From: Adiantum capillus-veneris
Taxonomy: Eukaryota > Streptophyta > Polypodiopsida > Polypodiales > Pteridaceae
Length of the DNA: 64,000 bases
Assembly: GCA_014529385.2 (NCBI GenBank)
Contig: CM043955.1
Coordinates: 148,629,640 to 148,693,639 of the forward strand
Direction: 5' to 3'
Made by a program: the position numbers and the translations under genes. Position 1 is the stretch's first letter. Each line of letters starts with the position of its first letter. The notes below the pieces were generated by a model. It was given only the letters and a program-made list of their open reading frames with translations. It did not search any database and was not told where the DNA came from. Below are positions 1-10,785 of this stretch, one piece after another.

Positions 1-2758
1 CTAGTTGATGAGCCAAAAGACATGGAAACTGACACTGTCAAGGGGGTCGAGGAGGACCTCTTGGAGTACGACAAAGATGGTCATAACCTAGTAGACCCTA
101 CCAACCTCCTATCAGGCATGAATCTCTCCAACGAGACATTTTTAATATTTTGTTGCCAAATTGACCACCTTAGAGAAGGTACAGGCCGATATAGTCAGGA
201 TGCTATAGGGAATCTTTACACATTTTAAATGCTTTGATGGGTACTTTGGCTAGCACTCCCCTCCCTCATAGTAGGCAAGCTCCTGTGGTGCAGGTTGCTC
301 GTGGTCATGGGAGGATAGGCCAATCGCCTATAGGGCCATCCACAAAGATAGCCTCATTTCTTATAATAAAGGACTTAAAGCCACCTAGTTTGGAGGCAAG
401 GAAAAGGAGCAAAACAAGGATTCTATGAATATGTTCCTTGCAAAATGGTCAATTTTGCATGCATGACATCAATAGTATAGTCAGGTGCAGCCCCTAGAGG
501 CTAGCCTCTCGTGATCAACAAAGCATACAAATGTTGGACAAGTTTGACCACTCATCCTATCACTTGGACGGAGTTTGAAACACTGTTTTAAAAACAAAAT
601 TTTGTCTATTAATGAGGCAGAGAGAACCTTGGAGTTATGAGGCAAGTGCTCGATGGAAAACAAGTCCACAACTAAGTGCATCTCATACTATAGGGAGATA
701 GTGCTAAAGTCAAAAGGAATTGTTGCATCCAAGATGCTACGAAGCTTTAAGAGAGGCCTCATGGATTACTACCTTGAGTACATTGAGCCTCTTTAGCCAA
801 AGGACTTATCCAAGGAAATCAAGTATGCATAGATATATAATGACATTAAGTCCCATGGTGCATGAGATGGTGTTGATAGGACTGAGGGTAAAGAGAGAAG
901 GGTAGCTCCATCAGCAATGTAGGACTACAAGGCTTTGCTTGAATTTTAGGAAATGCACGTGACTAGGGAAGATGTTATCTAGGCAGGGAGTGGCTGTATA
1001 ACTTGAGCCCTAGTCTAGCTTGGAGTTGTTTGCATAATACGCTACAGATTTTTGCATAATACGTTATAGTTCTAGCATGGAGGTAGGGTCATTATGAGGG
1101 TTCAAGCCAACTACCTGAACACCCATTAATAACCCAACAATTGACTACTAACTTATTATCTTATTCTTTGGTATAATAAAAGAATAAGGAGCAGTGAGCA
1201 TAACTCTCACTCTGTGCTCCACCACATAGCTCTGTTTCTCTCTTCTTCTTTTTCTTCCTCATCGCACTTGCACTTGCACTTGCTCATGCACTCACACTCA
1301 CACACACCACCATGCACCTCACAACTGGTATAGGTTAGAGTGGAAGCTTGGAGGAGAGCTGGAGTCACCTCAAAGAGGTAGAGAAGTAGGTTGCTCAGAT
1401 TTTGGCAGCTTGCCACCAATCTGGTATTTTGGCCATAACTTGAGCTAGGAAGCTCCAATTTCAAAAAGTGTTTTATCTGCATGTAGCTTGCTTCAAGTTG
1501 CACAACTTGTTAGATGAACTTGAGAGCTGATTTGGAGTGCTATTGTGTCACAATAAAAGAATATAGAGCTTGACCTATGAAGCTTAGAGCTAGAGCTTGA
1601 AAGTTGAAGTTTGTGATTGAGGAGCTTGAAGGGCCTGGGACGATAGTCTAGATCAGCCCACACACAACTTGGTAGCTAATCTGTGTAGCAGAGAGGGTAC
1701 ACTTGAACCCATGTACATTTTTGGCTACCCAGAGGTAGCCCACAGCTTGCACACATAGGTAGAGAGAGAGTTTGTTTGGGCATAGTGATGGAAAGAGGTG
1801 TTTGATCACTCTCGTAGAGGAAGATACAGTGCTTAGAGCAGCCACACACATCAGATCAAAGGATTTTGGATCAGCCCATAGGTGTCAGTATGTCTAGTAT
1901 GTGTGCTCGATTTTAAATAGTGTAGAGCTGGAATTTCACTACGATGCTCACAGCCTCACACTTTTGGTGAAGTAAAAGAAGTAGCCGAACATGCATTGCA
2001 GCTCGCGAGGAGAAGCGGGGGCATGTGGGGTTGTGCAACCCACCCTCTTTCTCTCCCTCTCTTAGGCCGCGCACATGCAGGCAAATTCAGCCCCGGCCGG
2101 TGGAGATTCCAGGCGACCCCACCTCCAAGTTGGACAGTAGCGCACCGCAGCTGGAACGTGCTTCCACCGCAGCTATCGGAAAGCAACGAGGCTCCCCTAG
2201 CCGTTTGCAACGGTGCACCTGCGATTCCGTGCTATTTTTAAGAGTCGCTGCATGTGCAAGCTCCGACTTTTCGCCTGCCCCTGCTCGCCATATTGCATGT
2301 ACATAAACGGCAAGCCAACAGTTGCACTGCCCTGCGAAATCACACAGGCTGCGCTCTCTTTACATCAATGGCTGCCTACTGCGCCAAAGGCCTTGCCTCC
2401 TCTCCACTTCCTACCTCGGCAACGTCCCTGTGAGTTCTGCTGCAACTCCTGTGAATTCTACTGCAACCAAACTCAATAGCGCTTGTTAACTGCTGCAACC
2501 AAAGTAAATAGCCATTGCGTGAGTTAACATTAAGGTATCCGTGAGTTTTACACTGCTGCAGTCCATGCCACACTTGTTTGTTGCCCGCCATGCTTACTAC
2601 ACGCTATTTTTGCTGCTCCATACTGCAGTTTCTTCACAAGCGGACCTCAGCAACTCGGTATTGATTTACTTAGCAGCAACACCTTCGACTTGACTCAGCA
2701 GTGCTACTTCTACCCAGCTGCGCTCTCACTATCTGACATCTCGAAAGGTAATTTCAAC
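1..2758. other. Unassigned intergenic DNA
   Basis: I recognise no gene or named element here. The reading frames are short and overlap in several frames. The 68-codon frame at 22-228 is acidic but matches nothing I know. A GC-rich patch at about 1990-2310 has open frames on both strands, which is expected from base composition alone. Around 1150-1320 there are short CACTTG/CACTCA repeats. Decayed retrotransposon DNA is plausible but not shown. Confidence 0.5.
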
Positions 2759-2761
2759 AAC

Positions 2762-2890
2762 TCACTCCTGCTAATGTTCAGTGCTGCAATCAGTTCTTCT
2801 GCTTTATTAAATTATCATATCAACAATAATTATTCACTGCTGCTAATGTTCAGTGATGCAATCACTTCTTTTGCTTTAGTAAATTATCAT
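2762..2890. repeat. Two-copy direct repeat, 72-bp period
   Basis: A segment beginning TCACTCCTGCTAATGTTCAG at 2762-2818 recurs at 2834-2890 as TCACTGCTGCTAATGTTCAG, with about six differences over 57 bases. Both copies end in AAATTATCAT. It is a local duplication with no coding signal. Confidence 0.8.
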
Positions 2891-3182
2891 AATGCTACAG
2901 AGAGCTACTGTATAGTGCACTACTAACTAGGTTGTAAATGGGAAATGCAAACGTGGACATGCATCACATGTTGCCTATAACGAACACTCACGCAGGACAA
3001 TGCCCCCCTCCACGAGAAAAGGCAATCCCAAACGTTTCACGTGGTGTGCGAGTGCCTCAACAAAAGTTACCTCAGGTAGAGTGATAGTGTAACTTCATTG
3101 CATTCCAATAATGTTTTGTCAAAACGTCTACTTTAAATTTGATTTTTTCATTCAACTTCGTATTAGTCCATAGTTAGCTTGC

Positions 3183-3985
3183 TTGCGTATCACTTTCCAT
3201 AATTTGTTGTCAAAATACTCATTCCTAGATTGGCATCAGGTCCTCCTAGTGGAGGAACAATTGCCAAACCTATTCCTACGTATGCCCATACCACCGCCAT
3301 GGCCCATTTCAAGTAGCACATGCTCTCCATCAGACGATGACTGTGAGGAGTTTGTCCCGTTGTCTCAAGAGGTCAACCGCATGAACACATTTGCTCTTCC
3401 CCGTGCCATGGACTTTATGCCCAATGGAGGAACAATAGCTCCTCCTCCTCCAAAGCCTACTAAGGTTGTTAAGGTCATGATCGAATCTCAGGATGTGGAC
3501 ATGACAACTGGGATTGAGCAACCAAGTGCTACTCATATTGAGCAGCCATTAGCAGCACTAGCCAAGAGCAGCCGACTGCCAATGTGTCTCAAAAGGCAAG
3601 CAAGCGGCCTAGGCAATTGTCTGTCACCTGGGATAATGACACTACCCGTGCTCTAATAAGGATTTACGACGAACAATGGAATCACATCAACAAGGGCAAA
3701 TTCTGATTTAAGGACTAGGAGGCCGTGGTTTTGAATCTGAATGCTGAGATGGATACCACTTACAACACCGAGATTGCAAAACACCGAATTGATACCCTCA
3801 AGAAGATGTACAAAAAAGAGAAGCTGAAATCTTCTTCCATCGGTGCAAGTCCAACCACGTGGTCGTGCTTTGACATCCTGGATGTGATGTGGTGCAAGAC
3901 CCCTAGATGTACTGGCTTAGCGGGGGGTTTGGACAATGATGGGCCTGCAAAGGGAAATGAAGACATTTTGAATGACCTTGAATGA
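3183..3985 (+). pseudogene. Trihelix (GT-type, ASIL-like) DNA-binding protein fragment
   Basis: The reading frame around 3560-3985 encodes a plant trihelix/Myb-like DNA-binding domain. A helix starts with VTWDNDTTRALIRIY, a second region has the (broken) KDxEAV pattern, and the last helix reads RIDTLKKMYKKEKLKS, followed by a W..FD.LD segment. This spacing of aromatic residues and RIDTLKKxYKxEK is characteristic of trihelix factors of the ASIL/6b-interacting type. The upstream part (3183-3560) is Pro- and acid-rich and lies in another frame, so one frameshift is needed near 3560. Two stop codons lie in the domain (about 3704 and 3716). It runs head-to-head into the truncated end of the CACTA transposase gene on the other strand. 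A host gene fragment captured by the element is the best reading; a decayed independent gene is possible. Confidence 0.6.
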
Positions 3986-5255
3986 CCTCTATGCCAATCC
4001 ACAATTGTTGTAGCTCTTCCAATAGTGGACGAAGATACACATCCATATTCCCCACTTTATATCGCCCTGGCACAATCAAGCTTAGCCATAGGTGCCCCTT
4101 CTTCGTAGTCAACCACGGTGGAATGTTGTAGTTGACGATGACAACGGGCCATACACTGTAAGATGTTGATCTTTGACCAAATGGATTTACGCCATCCATA
4201 GCCAGGCCTAAGCGCAAATTTCGAGCTTCCCTGGCAAAATCCGACCATGTTCGATCTATATGTTTCCACGCTACGCAATCTGCAGGAATTCGTAGCACAC
4301 CATCCGAAGATTTATTCTCCTCATGCCATGATGCTAGGGCGGCCATGGACTTACATTCGAAGAAATGCTTGATGCGAGGAAGCAGAGGGAAATGTCGCAA
4401 AACCTTTTGTGGAATTTTTGTCCCGTGGAGATCTACTCGATATCTTTCGGAATCACATTTCGGACACTTCGCCATGTCTATGTATTCCCCTTTGAAAAGA
4501 ATGCAGTCATTAGGACAAGCGTGGATAGAATTGTAATCCATCCCCAAGTTTCGCAAAATCTTTCTTGCTTCATCTCGGGAATCTGGCATCACATTGTCAG
4601 CTGGTAGTATGTGCTCTTTCAGCAATCTACACAACATAAAAATATGATACAGTCGTGTAAAAATCTATCAGATCATTATACATTTAGAGTTTTATTAAAG
4701 TAAACTAATTGTAATAGATCACCTGAAAAGCGCTGTGACGCTAGTGTCACTCCATCCAAACTTTGCCTGCATGTTGAGAAGAACCAGGAGTGCTTTCAAT
4801 CTAGACATACGTGCTTCATTATACAATGGCGTATCGGCTTCACTTTTCATATCATCATAGATAAGCCTTTCTGAATCCATGATCGTCTCGATCATTTCAT
4901 CAATCTCGGGCTCAAACATTGCCTCGTTGGGAATGTGCTCTGCATGATCATCCCCCGAGCTGTCAGAGGCTACATCTTGTGGCCTCACATATGCTGCTTG
5001 ACCAAAGCGCCTGCGAACACGTCTATTGGGTTGCAAGATTGCTGCTTGTTGGCCAGCGTCAGAGTCCGACGAGTTATAATTGGCAACAACTCGATCTATA
5101 ATAGATGGATCGAACTCGCCAAATTCGCGAACGTGCTGCAAAGAAATACATCTTGTCCGTCGCACAGCATGCTTGCATTGATTACAAGGACATAAGACCC
5201 TCGTTGAGAGATAGGTGTTTCGGTTGGACGGTCCCACATCCTCGTCGCTACTCAT
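3903..5255 (-). CDS. CACTA (En/Spm) TNP2-type transposase, two exons, C-terminally truncated
   Basis: TNP2 is the transposase of plant CACTA DNA transposons. Exon 1 (5255-4723) starts MSSDEDVGPS and carries the transposase-associated domain with a CPCNQCKH cysteine cluster. Exon 2 (4626 downwards) carries the tnp2 core: LLKEHILPADNVMPDS, a CPNDC..CPKC cysteine pair, LGLAMDGVNPFG, WPVVIVNYNIPPWL and the VYLRPLLEELQQLW block. The 96-base intron 4722-4627 fits exactly: CAG/GTGATC donor, TTGTGTAG acceptor, and an AGA codon rebuilt across the junction. The usual protein continues several hundred residues further; here similarity stops near 3990 and the frame runs out at 3903, so catalytic parts are missing. 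Its promoter side faces the element terminus at 7371. Confidence in the family is high; activity is unlikely. Confidence 0.88.
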
Positions 5256-5317
5256 AATGAGGATAAAAAACTTATAACCTGGACAAAAAATTTAATATTC
5301 TATTGGCATTCTTCGTC

Positions 5318-5320
<3 letters not shown>

Positions 5321-5373
<53 letters not shown>
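5321..5373. repeat. (CT)n microsatellite
   Basis: Uninterrupted TC dinucleotides over 53 bases, immediately upstream of the TNP2 start codon region (minus strand). Confidence 0.98.
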
Positions 5374-5375
<2 letters not shown>

Positions 5376-5696
5376 ACCTCACATTCTCTAGTCATGTCCA
5401 ATCCCCGCACACCTCGGTCTAGAGGTGCACGGAGATCAGAACCACCGGGTTATAATCTCGTCTTTATTGGTCAATACCTATATTTGTGGGTACAAGAAAT
5501 CTACACACCCACGTCTACATGATACTGTATGTAGTGGACAAAACCCCTTTGCCTCTTCTCTAGCTGTAGCACTTCACAGCATCTTAACATCTTTTCACAG
5601 TAGATCTTTTCACTGTTCGTCTAACTCTAAACCCTAAACCGTAAGTAATTCTTGCGTGGACTCGATCTAACGTAAATAAGCGTAAATCTAAATAAA

Positions 5697-6495
5697 CGTA
5701 AATCTAACTAAAAATAAACCTAAATCTAATTTAACGTAAGTCTACATCTAACCTAATCTTTAACGTCTTTTGGGATAGTTTCCTACGACGTTAAAACTCT
5801 CTTCTTCTTGTGTGTGTGTGGGTAAACCTAAATAAACCTAAGTCTAATCTAATATAACATAAATCTAAATCTAACGTAAATTATGTTATATTAAAAACAA
5901 AGAACTAAACTAACAGGGATTATAAGAACCTTAAAACTGATTTAACACATAATTTTTCATATAACTCGGCAAGAGTTGGCATTCTCATCACTAAAGATGT
6001 GAGAGTTAACTTCCAGCGGTGACGCTGCCTCATCTCCATCCACATCTGACGACAGCAATTGGCCCTTTAGACCGTTCTTGCTCTTGTTACTAACTTTGAA
6101 GTTGCTTTTGAATGACTAGAGGTTGTCTAGATGGTCATTGTGTCGGGGATGTAGTGACTCTTGCCGCCCTGAAGATCCACCTTCTTCCCTATCTTCTGAA
6201 GACATTTCACCAGTACTTTTGGATCGACGGAGCCCACCATGAGTGAAGGCAGCAATACCCTATATTCCATTGAGGGCTTTCTTCACCCGCTTCATGCAGG
6301 CATCGCAGTCTATGGAGACCTAAATCTAATCTAATATAACGTAAATCTAAATCTAGCGTAAATAAACGTAAATCTAGTTAAAAATAAACCTAAATCTAAT
6401 TTAATGTAAGTCTACATATAACCTAATCTTTAACGTCTTTTAAGATAGTTTCCTACGACGTTATAGCTCTCTTCTTCTTGTGTGTGTGCGCGTGT
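5697..6495. repeat. 125-bp direct repeat pair in TAAATCTAA-rich DNA
   Basis: About 125 bases at 5697-5822 recur at 6370-6495 with roughly 90 percent identity. Both contain CTAATCTTTAACGTCTTTT and TAGTTTCCTACGACGTTA, and both run into a short GT tract. A further copy of TTTCCTACGACGTTAAA lies at about 6651. The sequence is dominated by GTAAATCTAA and CCTAAATCTAA variants that drift like a degenerate satellite. The pair flanks the HMA-domain fragment, so the fragment sits between two arms of the same repeat. Confidence 0.75.
5960..6321 (-). pseudogene. HMA (heavy-metal-associated) domain fragment, HIPP-like
   Basis: On the minus strand from 6321 the frame reads VSIDCDACMKRVKKALNGI, the first beta-strand and helix of an HMA domain with its CxxC metal-binding pair (CDAC). 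After one in-frame stop and a frameshift it continues as MVGSVDPKVLVKCLQKIGKK, which matches the second half of plant HIPP-type HMA domains (a VDP..L...L.K.GK pattern). A Ser/Lys-rich tail follows in yet another frame down to about 5960. HIPP proteins bind metals through the CxxC and often carry low-complexity tails. The fragment is broken and lies inside the CACTA arm, so capture of host gene DNA is the simplest explanation. The isoprenylation motif was not identified. Confidence 0.6.
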
Positions 6496-6671
6496 GTGGA
6501 TGTGTGTGCCAATAAAAAGAGATAAATGGTATAACCTTTCTATCACCCATGCCAAGTATGATAGATTGATTATGCCATTTCCCTCTTGAATAATAGGTCT
6601 TGAGTTCAACTCCTCGTCGGCTAGATCTTTAGGTCTTTTAATTTTAATTAGTTTCCTACGACGTTAAATTA

Positions 6672-6895
6672 GTTTCTCTCTCGTTCTCTCTCAATGTGTG
6701 TGCGTTTTTTTGGATCGTATGCATGTTTTCTCTCTCTTTTCCTCTCTCAATGTGTGCGTTTTTTGTTTATGCATGTTCTCTCTCTCTTTTCCTCTCTCAA
6801 TGCGTGCGTTTTTTGTTTATGCATGCTCTCTCTCTCTTTTTCTCTCTCAATGTGTGTGTGCATTCTTTGTTTATGTATGTGTGTGTGCGTTTTTG
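6672..6895. repeat. Minisatellite, about 56-bp period, four copies
   Basis: Four degenerate units, each containing CTCTCTCAATGTGTGCGTTT, a TTTGTTTATGCATG segment and a CTCTCTC run. The open frames through it are low-complexity artefacts. Confidence 0.85.
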
Positions 6896-6907
6896 TTTTT
6901 GTTTGTA

Positions 6908-6910
<3 letters not shown>

Positions 6911-6961
<51 letters not shown>

Positions 6962-7114
6962 AACACTATGTGTGTGTGTATGTGTGTGTGTGAGAGAGAG
7001 AGAGAGAGGGAGAGAGAAAGAGGGGAAGGGAACATGAGAATGAGGAGAGGGAAGGAGCATACCTGGCTCTCCTTCCTCTCCTCGTGTGTGTGTGTGTGTG
7101 TGTGTGTGGAGAAG

Positions 7115-7152
<38 letters not shown>
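6911..7152. repeat. Compound (CT)n, (GT)n, (GA)n microsatellites
   Basis: (TC)n at 6911-6958, short GT and GA tracts at about 6967-7010, (GT)n at about 7084-7108 and (GA)n at about 7120-7152. Long Leu/Ser and Arg/Glu frames here are repeat translations, not genes. Confidence 0.95.
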
Positions 7153-7155
<3 letters not shown>

Positions 7156-7192
7156 GGGAGAGCGTTACCTGCTCCTTGCTTGAGGGCGCCGA

Positions 7193-7310
7193 AAAACTCA
7201 GATCTGAGATCTGAGTTTTTGGGCGCGCTCGGTTATTTTTTTAGCCTAGCCGGCGTCGCTATGAGCGTCGCAAATTTACAAAGAAATTTGCGACGCTCAT
7301 AGCGACGCCG
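7193..7310. repeat. CACTA subterminal hairpins, one with perfect 27-bp arms
   Basis: Arms 7251-7277 and 7284-7310 are perfect reverse complements over 27 bases, separated by the 6-base loop ACAAAG. The arm begins CGGCGTCGCTATGAGCGTCG. A second palindrome centred on AGATCTGAGATCT lies at about 7193-7220. GCGACG motifs repeat up to the terminus at 7371. Subterminal repeats of this kind bind CACTA transposition proteins in characterised elements; binding here is inferred. Confidence 0.85.
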
Positions 7311-7353
7311 GGAATTTTTTTTCTAAGCGTCGTTGTGTGAGCGTCGCTAATAT

Positions 7354-7371
7354 GAATAGCCTCTTGTAGTG
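7354..7371 (-). repeat. CACTA terminal repeat
   Basis: The minus strand reads CACTACAAGAGGCTATTC at the element edge, the superfamily-defining CACTA terminus. Confidence 0.85.
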
Positions 7372-7375
7372 AAAG

Positions 7376-8295
7376 AGGTCACCCTCTTCTCCATCTTCAT
7401 CAACTTCCTCATATTCCAATGAAGGTAGCGGCTCTTCTCTCAAAGAGCCCCGGAGGAAAGGCCATCGCAAGTTCTATCCGGTATGGAGAAGGTCCAAGAA
7501 GCTAAAGAAGTTCAAAGAGGGAGGGAAGAACACCACTTTCCTTGCCTATGCTGGCACCTTTGGTGCTATGGACAAGGTATTGGCCTTCATCCAACAACTT
7601 GATGCGGCCTTTGGTGATGAGGGATTCACAGAGTCCTCTAAACTGCGTCAAGTATCTATGCATTACCAAAGTTCCGCTCGACAATGGTGGGATAGCCTAC
7701 AAGCCCAAAGAAAATCTCCAAAGACATGGAAGGGTTTAAGAGCCTCCATCATAAAACAGTTTCTGGCAAGCAACGCTCAAGAAAATGTCCTCACAAAATG
7801 GCAAAACTTGAAACTCTCTCCCTACGAGTCTATCCAAAAGTATGTAGATAAGTTTTGGGATTTATTTCTCGAAGCCACTATCTACAAAAAGATAGACTTT
7901 GGGGAGCAAGAGCAACAATTATGTGCGGGTATTTTTGAAGAGAAGGCCGAGTATATTAACTCACAAAGGCCTAATACCATATCGACGGTCATACATCATA
8001 CATGGTCGCCTCTCAAATCGATTCCCAACAAGGGGTTAAGAAAAACTCTAAACCCATGGAAGTGAAGGATCAAAATGAGCCTAGAGGGAGGACTAATGCT
8101 CAAACTTCCTCCAAAGGCAACTCTAGCAACACCGATAACAAAGCTAAGGAGAAAGGAGTCTATAAAGGTAAGAATAAACTCTCTGCAATAGAGCTAGAGT
8201 GTTATCGTAAGGATAACAAATTCTACAAGTGTGGACAACAAGGGCATGTCTATCGTGCTTGTCCCCAAAGAAATGCACGCAACAAGCCACCTTGA
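7376..8295 (+). pseudogene. Ty3/gypsy Gag (capsid domain and zinc knuckle)
   Basis: The capsid-type retrotransposon gag domain is clear in 7568-8065: SSARQWWDSL, WKGLRASIIKQFL, then LSPYESIQKYVDKFWDL. A frameshift near 7990 leads to a basic Lys/Asn/Ser linker (8002-8220) and a zinc knuckle, FYKCGQQGHVYRAC, in which the first Cys of CX2CX4HX4C is replaced by Phe. The start is lost: coding similarity extends upstream of the first Met to about 7376. Gag forms the particle that packages element RNA. Confidence 0.8.
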
Positions 8296-8769
8296 GTTTC
8301 TATGTTGGAAACTCCAAAAGAGGATGCTTATAGAAAAAGGCTTTTGTTTTTTCCTATGCTAGGAGATATGTACATACATGTTTATGAGTCGGGTAGTATC
8401 CTATCCCTTGTAAATATGCATGCTTTCACAAGTTAATGAAAATTTATATTTTCATATATATGATTTCTGTTAGAAAGTCTATAAATGAATTTAATGTTTC
8501 AACCAATAACAATATTATTAAATTAAAAAAAAAACGGGAATCAAGAGGAATTAGAATTGTCTTAATTCCTAAATGGATTCCAAAATGTTTTTATTGATGA
8601 TATCCCCGTGAGCTATCTCCACAATGAGGGGACAATAGCCATACAATGGAGCTTTTACCATGAAGCTCACTGCCTAATAAGCCTCCTTATTGAGCTTTAC
8701 AAGATCCACAAGAGGAGTTCGAAAAGGCAATAACATGGACTGGTAAGTTTCGAGAGAGATTCAATAATT
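8296..8769. other. Gypsy-1 interior without readable domain
   Basis: This AT-rich stretch lies between gag and the RT thumb. The protease and RT palm should be here but I cannot read either. A short A run lies at about 8524-8534. Confidence 0.5.
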
Positions 8770-10290
8770 AGGTCACATTATCTCTAAAGGTGGTATTTCT
8801 ATGGATCCACAAAAAGTAGAGGTAATAAAAGATGGCCTAATCCAAGGAATCTACATGAGTTGCAAAGCTCTAAAGGTATGAGTGCATACTAAAGATGCTT
8901 CATAGGAAAAATCCATGCTTATAGCAGGTCCAATACATGACTTAACAAAGAAGAACGTTAAGTATACATGGACCGCAAAGAGAGAAAAATATTTCTAAAA
9001 AGTTTAAAGAGAAACTTATTTCTCAACTTATGGGATCTCTCAAAGCTATTTGAGGTCCAATGTAATGCCTGGATGATTGCCTTTGAGCAAAACTTTGCTT
9101 CAAGAAGGGAATACCATAGCATACGAGATTCAAAGACTCATCTCCGATGAGCGAATGTTGGTCATATACAAAAGGACCTATGAGCTGTTTTAAATGCTCT
9201 AGACACATGGAAGTACTTCTTGCGGACTCCATTCATGATGCAAACCAAGCTCTCGGACAATCAAATGAGGTAGGAAAATTTCTTTTTGCAATTTAAATTC
9301 TACTTTTCTCACATTGCTGGCAAGCACAATCATGTAGCCGATGCACTTTCCCAATGGCCAAGGGTAGATAGGATATCAATAGCAACTTACAATGAGCTAT
9401 GTTTTATGATAGTTAAATATGCTTCTAACCCAGGCTTTAGGGATATGATAATAGCCTTACAAATGGAAGAAAAAGAACCACTCGCGTAAAAGGATGGTTA
9501 TCTTCCATACCTCAATAGGCTATATCTTCCTTACTTCCCATGCTCCTTCCATATGCGGAGCAAAGGGAAATTCGAATTTACTCTGTTAGGAGTAAAAGCA
9601 TACTTGTATTGGCTTACCAAGAAACAATAACATACAAGAGAATGTTTCAAAATGTATGGTATACCAAAAGATGAAGTATGAAAAAAGGACCATGGCTTGC
9701 CAACATCCAATTGTGTCGAATACAAATCCTACTATGACCACTAATTTTTGATAGAGTCTCTATCAGAATTAGAGTAATCCTCTTATGTCGGCCTACTATT
9801 CCAACGGATGGCCAAAAGCAAAGTTACAAAACTAATGATCCTTGATCTACTAAAAGCCTATGATTCGAAGTAGATCAATGCTCAAAATGAGAGAAGTACT
9901 TATCTTAACAACAGTATGTCTCTAATAACGTGAACATACTTCTAAGGAGAAACTACCTTTCGAGGCTAAAGACGGAAGATCCAAAAGTCCCTTGTAGCTT
10001 AAGATACCTGGGAAGATCTTCATTGCAAAGGAGTATAGCCGAGATCAAAAAGAATCTTTTTACAAGATTAAACAGGCTATATCTATTTATTAGCTAGGCA
10101 AAAGAGGCTCCTGCCGTTAGGCACAAAAGAGCCTTATCCTTTTATATATAAAAAAAAAGAGGTTGGGTCTTACTAAACTTTCCCAAGGCTCATCTAAGGC
10201 AAATTACACACAAATGAAGACCCGCCACAGATCAAGGATGAAGCAGAGAAGCTCCAACCCAAGTTCATCCTTCAACAAGAAGACAAGGTA
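8770..10290 (+). pseudogene. Ty3/gypsy Pol remnants (RT end, RNase H, integrase)
   Basis: 8770-9100 reads LGHIISKGGISMDPQKVEVI and, in shifting frames, the following RT thumb/RNase H start. 9286-9350 reads HIAGKHNHVADALSQWPR, the end of the RNase H/tether domain in gypsy Pol. 9500-9760 retains traces of the integrase zinc-binding region and the KHGLPTS..core segment. 9830-10290 is integrase C-terminal sequence with many stops. The RT palm with its YxDD motif is missing, so a large deletion separates gag from the thumb. Confidence 0.7.
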
Positions 10291-10785
10291 TTAAGAAATG
10301 GTAAGATTACTGACAGTATCTTATTTAATTATCCTTTCAAAGATGCTAAATGCATGCAAAGAACATGGCTTAAGGATAATATGAACCTTGTTAATGATGC
10401 TTACAATGACACAAAAGAGTAAGCAAATGTAAAAGAAATGCATTTTAAATGATCAATGTTTTTGTCTTATAGGACTCCCTTTTTATATTTTGTGCACAAA
10501 TTTTAAAGTATGCATACTGAGGATCATGTTTGTGATGACTACGTCTCCCAAACACCAAGTAGAACTTGTCACTCTACTTTGGAAGTATGATATGGACTAA
10601 AAAGAGCAGACATGCTTGCGGCAGACAATGTCTCTCAAGCACCAAGTGGATTAGTCATCCACTCTAGAATGATGTCGTAGGGTAAAAATGGATCCTCTAC
10701 CCGCTAAGACCAATGGACTAATGGGTGAGACTTTACCATCTCTACCTCATAGTCGAGGACGACTATGATTTCAAGAGAGAGGTAA

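Larger units (their letters stand above)
3986..7371 (-). mobile_element. CACTA DNA transposon, right (5') part
   Basis: The element end is read on the minus strand at 7371 as CACTACAAGAGGCTATTC, the standard CACTA terminus, followed by subterminal GCGACG-type repeats. Transcription of TNP2 starts inside it at 5255. The 2.1 kb between the terminus and TNP2 contains (CT)n and (GT)n tracts, a 56-bp minisatellite, a duplicated TAAATCTAA-rich repeat and a host HMA-domain fragment. The opposite terminus was not found in 1-3980, so the left end is deleted or lies outside the window. The three bases after the terminus are AAA, the expected position of the 3-bp target duplication. Confidence 0.75.

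Noticed and set aside
1956-2310. Overlapping 70-93-codon frames in a GC-rich patch
   Set aside because: They are open on both strands at once, with no family motif and no splice or start context; explained by base composition.
5630-5900. Interstitial telomere
   Set aside because: Only one AAACCCTAAACC occurs; the rest is GTAAATCTAA-type drift, not a TTTAGGG array.
6672-6895. CRISPR-like regular repeats
   Set aside because: Units are degenerate, low in complexity, have no distinct spacers, and the DNA is eukaryotic.
6694-7183. Long Leu/Ser and Cys/Val open frames over several hundred bases (also at 36700-37500, 41355-42000 and 50990-51900)
   Set aside because: They are translations of (CT)n, (GT)n and (GA)n repeats, open in several frames and on both strands.
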